Part shown: positions 62,371 through 64,000 of the stretch, in pieces
Numbering within the stretch: position 1 is the stretch's first letter
Layout: each line of letters begins with the position of its first letter
NCBI RefSeq assembly: GCF_019599145.1
Contig: NZ_CP080647.1
Location: 8,308,001-8,372,000 of the forward strand
DNA from: Streptomyces akebiae
GTDB taxonomy: Bacteria; Actinomycetota; Actinomycetes; Streptomycetales; Streptomycetaceae
DNA: 64,000 nucleotides
Reading direction: 5' to 3'
The notes under the pieces: generated by a model
Told to the model about the DNA's origin: nothing
Seen by the model: the letters and a program-made list of their open reading frames with translations, nothing else
The model's database searches: none
Translations under genes and position numbers: made by a program

Positions 62371-63054
62371 TCAGGCCGTCGCCGCCGTCACCAGTGCTCG
62401 CATCACCCTTACGTCCTCGCCCATCTCCGGATGCCACTGGACGCCCAACACCCAGGCGGGGTGCGGTAGTTCGATGGCCTCGATGGTGCCGTCGGAGGCG
62501 TGGGCCGAGTCAAGCAGGCCGGTGCCGAGTCGGTCCACGGCCTGGTGGTGGTAGGTGGGGACGTCGGTCTCCTCGGGGACGAGGTCGCCGTAGCGCGTGC
62601 CCGGTACGGGCTTCACCGCGTGGCGGCCGAAGACACCGACCTCGGCCACGTGGTCGTCGACGTGCTGGATCAGCGTGCCGCCGAGGGCGACGTTCAGCAG
62701 CTGCATGCCGCGGCAGATGCCGAGGAGCGGGGTGCCGGTGTCCAGCGCCGCCCGGATCAGCGCCAGCTCCCACGCGTCGCGCTCGGGCGCGGGCGGGCCG
62801 CAGCGCGGGGAGCGCTCGGCGCCGTAGCGGGCGGGGTCCACGTCGGGCCCGCCCGCGATGACCAGGCCGTCGAGACGGGCGACCGCCGCGGCGGCGTACG
62901 ACGGGTCGTCCGGCGGCAGCATCGCGGCGACGCCGCCCGCCGCCTGGACGAGCCGGGGATAGCCGATCGGCAGCAAGGCCGCCTCCAGCTCCCAGACACC
63001 CCAGCGCGCGCCGGACTCCAGATACGTACTCACACCGATCAACGGCCTGGTCAC
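62371..63054 (-). CDS. Class I glutamine amidotransferase-like gamma-glutamyl hydrolase (PuuD type)
   Basis: The 227-residue hydrolase has the catalytic Cys in PLLGICRGMQLLNVALGG, the His/Glu pair in GVQWHPEMG, and LVIAGGPDVDPARYG near the start. PuuD enzymes release glutamate from gamma-glutamyl-GABA; in streptomycetes similar enzymes serve gamma-glutamylated amines. The GTG start follows GTGAGGAG. It follows the amine permease on the same strand by 74 bases, suggesting one operon for amine use. Confidence 0.87.
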   Translation of the reverse strand: MTRPLIGVSTYLESGARWGVWELEAALLPIGYPRLVQAAGGVAAMLPPDDPSYAAAAVARLDGLVIAGGPDVDPARYGAERSPRCGPPAPERDAWELALIRAALDTGTPLLGICRGMQLLNVALGGTLIQHVDDHVAEVGVFGRHAVKPVPGTRYGDLVPEETDVPTYHHQAVDRLGTGLLDSAHASDGTIEAIELPHPAWVLGVQWHPEMGEDVRVMRALVTAATA

Positions 63055-63128
63055 ACATGCTCCTCACGAAGGGAACCCATGGAACCCACGGAACCCACGG
63101 AGTTCTCGGATCCCATGGGGCGGAACGT

Positions 63129-64000
63129 TCAGTCCCGTGCCAACTCTGCCTCGGCCGCGGCCAGCGCGGCGAATTCCTCCTCCGGCGCCTTCGCCACCAG
63201 GTGCTTGCGGCTGTAGAACCCGAAGTACGCCGCCGCGACCGCGTACACGCCGAGCGCGATGAACGCCGCCGTCACGTCCACCAGGAACGTCGCCACCAGC
63301 GCCGAGCACGCGAGGACGAGGGCGACCGAGGAGGTCAGCACGCCGCCCGGCGTGCGGTAGGGCCGTTCGAGCCCCGGCTCCCGGCGGCGCAGCACGATGT
63401 GCGACAGCGACATCAGCGCGTAGCTGATGGTGGCGCCGAAGACGGCGATGTTCAGCATCCGGCCGCCGTCCCCGGTGGCGGCGGCCAGTGCGAAGCCGAT
63501 CGTGCCCGGGACCAGCAGTCCCAGGTACGGGGCCTTGCGGCTGCTGGTGAGGGACAGGACCCGGGGCAGGTAGCCGGCCCGGGAGAGCGCGAAGAGCTGG
63601 CGGGAGCCCGCGTAGATCAGCGAGAAGAACGAGGCCACGAGGCCGGCCAGACCGGCGTAGTTCACGAAACGGCTGAGCGCCGTGGCCTCGCCGTTCGGCT
63701 GGAGCGCCTCGACCAGCGGGTTGCCGGCCGCCTGGATGGCGTTCGAGCCGCGCGCCCCGGCCGCGGCGAAGAAGGTGATCACCGCCAGGACCACCAGGAC
63801 GGCCATCGACCAGCGGATGGCCTTCGGCAGCGTACGCGCCGGGTCCCTGGTCTCCTCGGCGGCCAGCGGCACGCCCTCGACGCCCAGGAAGAACCACATG
63901 CCGAACGGGAACGCCGCCCAGATGCCCAGCAGCCCCATGGGCAGCCAGGAGTTCGCACCGAACGCGGCCGTGTCGACCGGGATGTCGTCGAGGCCGGACA
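63129..64000 (-). CDS. APC-family ethanolamine-type permease (N-terminus outside window)
   Basis: The visible 289 codons cover the C-terminal two thirds: about eight membrane segments and the string FPFGMWFFLGVEGVPLAAEETRDPARTLPKAI that is characteristic of ethanolamine permeases. With the PuuD-like gene it suggests import and gamma-glutamylation of ethanolamine or a polyamine; from memory, a gamma-glutamylethanolamide synthetase gene lies just beyond this point in S. coelicolor. The open frame runs off the window edge. Confidence 0.82.
   Translation of the reverse strand, partial: SGLDDIPVDTAAFGANSWLPMGLLGIWAAFPFGMWFFLGVEGVPLAAEETRDPARTLPKAIRWSMAVLVVLAVITFFAAAGARGSNAIQAAGNPLVEALQPNGEATALSRFVNYAGLAGLVASFFSLIYAGSRQLFALSRAGYLPRVLSLTSSRKAPYLGLLVPGTIGFALAAATGDGGRMLNIAVFGATISYALMSLSHIVLRRREPGLERPYRTPGGVLTSSVALVLACSALVATFLVDVTAAFIALGVYAVAAAYFGFYSRKHLVAKAPEEEFAALAAAEAELARD

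Noticed and set aside
1..64000. tRNA, rRNA, replication origin or phage attachment site
   Set aside because: No such sequence was recognised by eye anywhere in the window; a tRNA-scan was not available.

Overview
The window is high-GC DNA with the gene content of a Streptomyces chromosome arm-to-core region: a full Pup-proteasome locus, a 'conservon' signalling operon (conservon 9 / rar type), a DUF397-type regulatory module, FKBP lipoproteins, TatA/TatC, and promoters with TANNNT -10 boxes. From memory, the gene order follows the S. coelicolor stretch around SCO1658 (gylR) down to about SCO1615, with accessory blocks added; I could not align it.

Layout. 0-13 kb: divergent gylR and metH, a HAD phosphatase, two tandem orphan peptide-type binding lipoproteins, a NarL-type response regulator, a RecB-like Fe-S nuclease and a site-2 protease. 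12-30 kb: the proteasome neighbourhood, trmI, ferredoxin, arc (mpa), dop, pup, an endonuclease VII-like gene, prcB, prcA, a LacI/MFS divergent pair, pafA, two FKBP proteins, pafB, pafC, tatA, tatC. 30.6-33.4 kb: a HelY-like helicase. 33.5-41.2 kb: an operon for a biotin-dependent carboxylase, two DUF1989 proteins and allophanate hydrolase, with a divergent TetR gene; this set fits guanidine breakdown at least as well as urea breakdown. 41.5-46.2 kb: conservon 9 (cvnA9-cvnE9) with heavily overlapping genes. 46-52 kb: pseudouridine synthase, terpene synthase, APC permease, N-formylglutamate amidohydrolase and an ALF-repeat secreted protein. 52.5-56.2 kb: a decayed WhiJ-like module (ATP-binding protein, XRE pseudogene, DUF397 protein) split by an IS256-family element that carries a passenger gene, followed by a restriction-enzyme fragment. 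56.4-64 kb: iron-box-controlled siderophore-interacting protein, 5'-3' exonuclease, ProV pseudogene, XRE-cupin regulator, BtuF-like protein, LysR regulator, a PuuD-like amidotransferase and a partial ethanolamine-type permease.

How parts work together. Pup is attached to targets by PafA, removed by Dop, and tagged proteins are unfolded by ARC and degraded by PrcA/PrcB; PafB/PafC are DNA-damage regulators that share the locus. The carboxylase operon and the APC permease about 10 kb away carry almost the same palindrome overlapping a likely -10 box, so I infer that they form one TetR-controlled uptake-and-degradation regulon. TTA codons in cvnC9 and in the neighbouring terpene synthase suggest that both depend on the bldA tRNA. 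Mobile DNA has shaped the second half: a 163-bp MITE abuts the stop codon of the carboxylase, and an IS256-like element has broken the WhiJ-like regulator.
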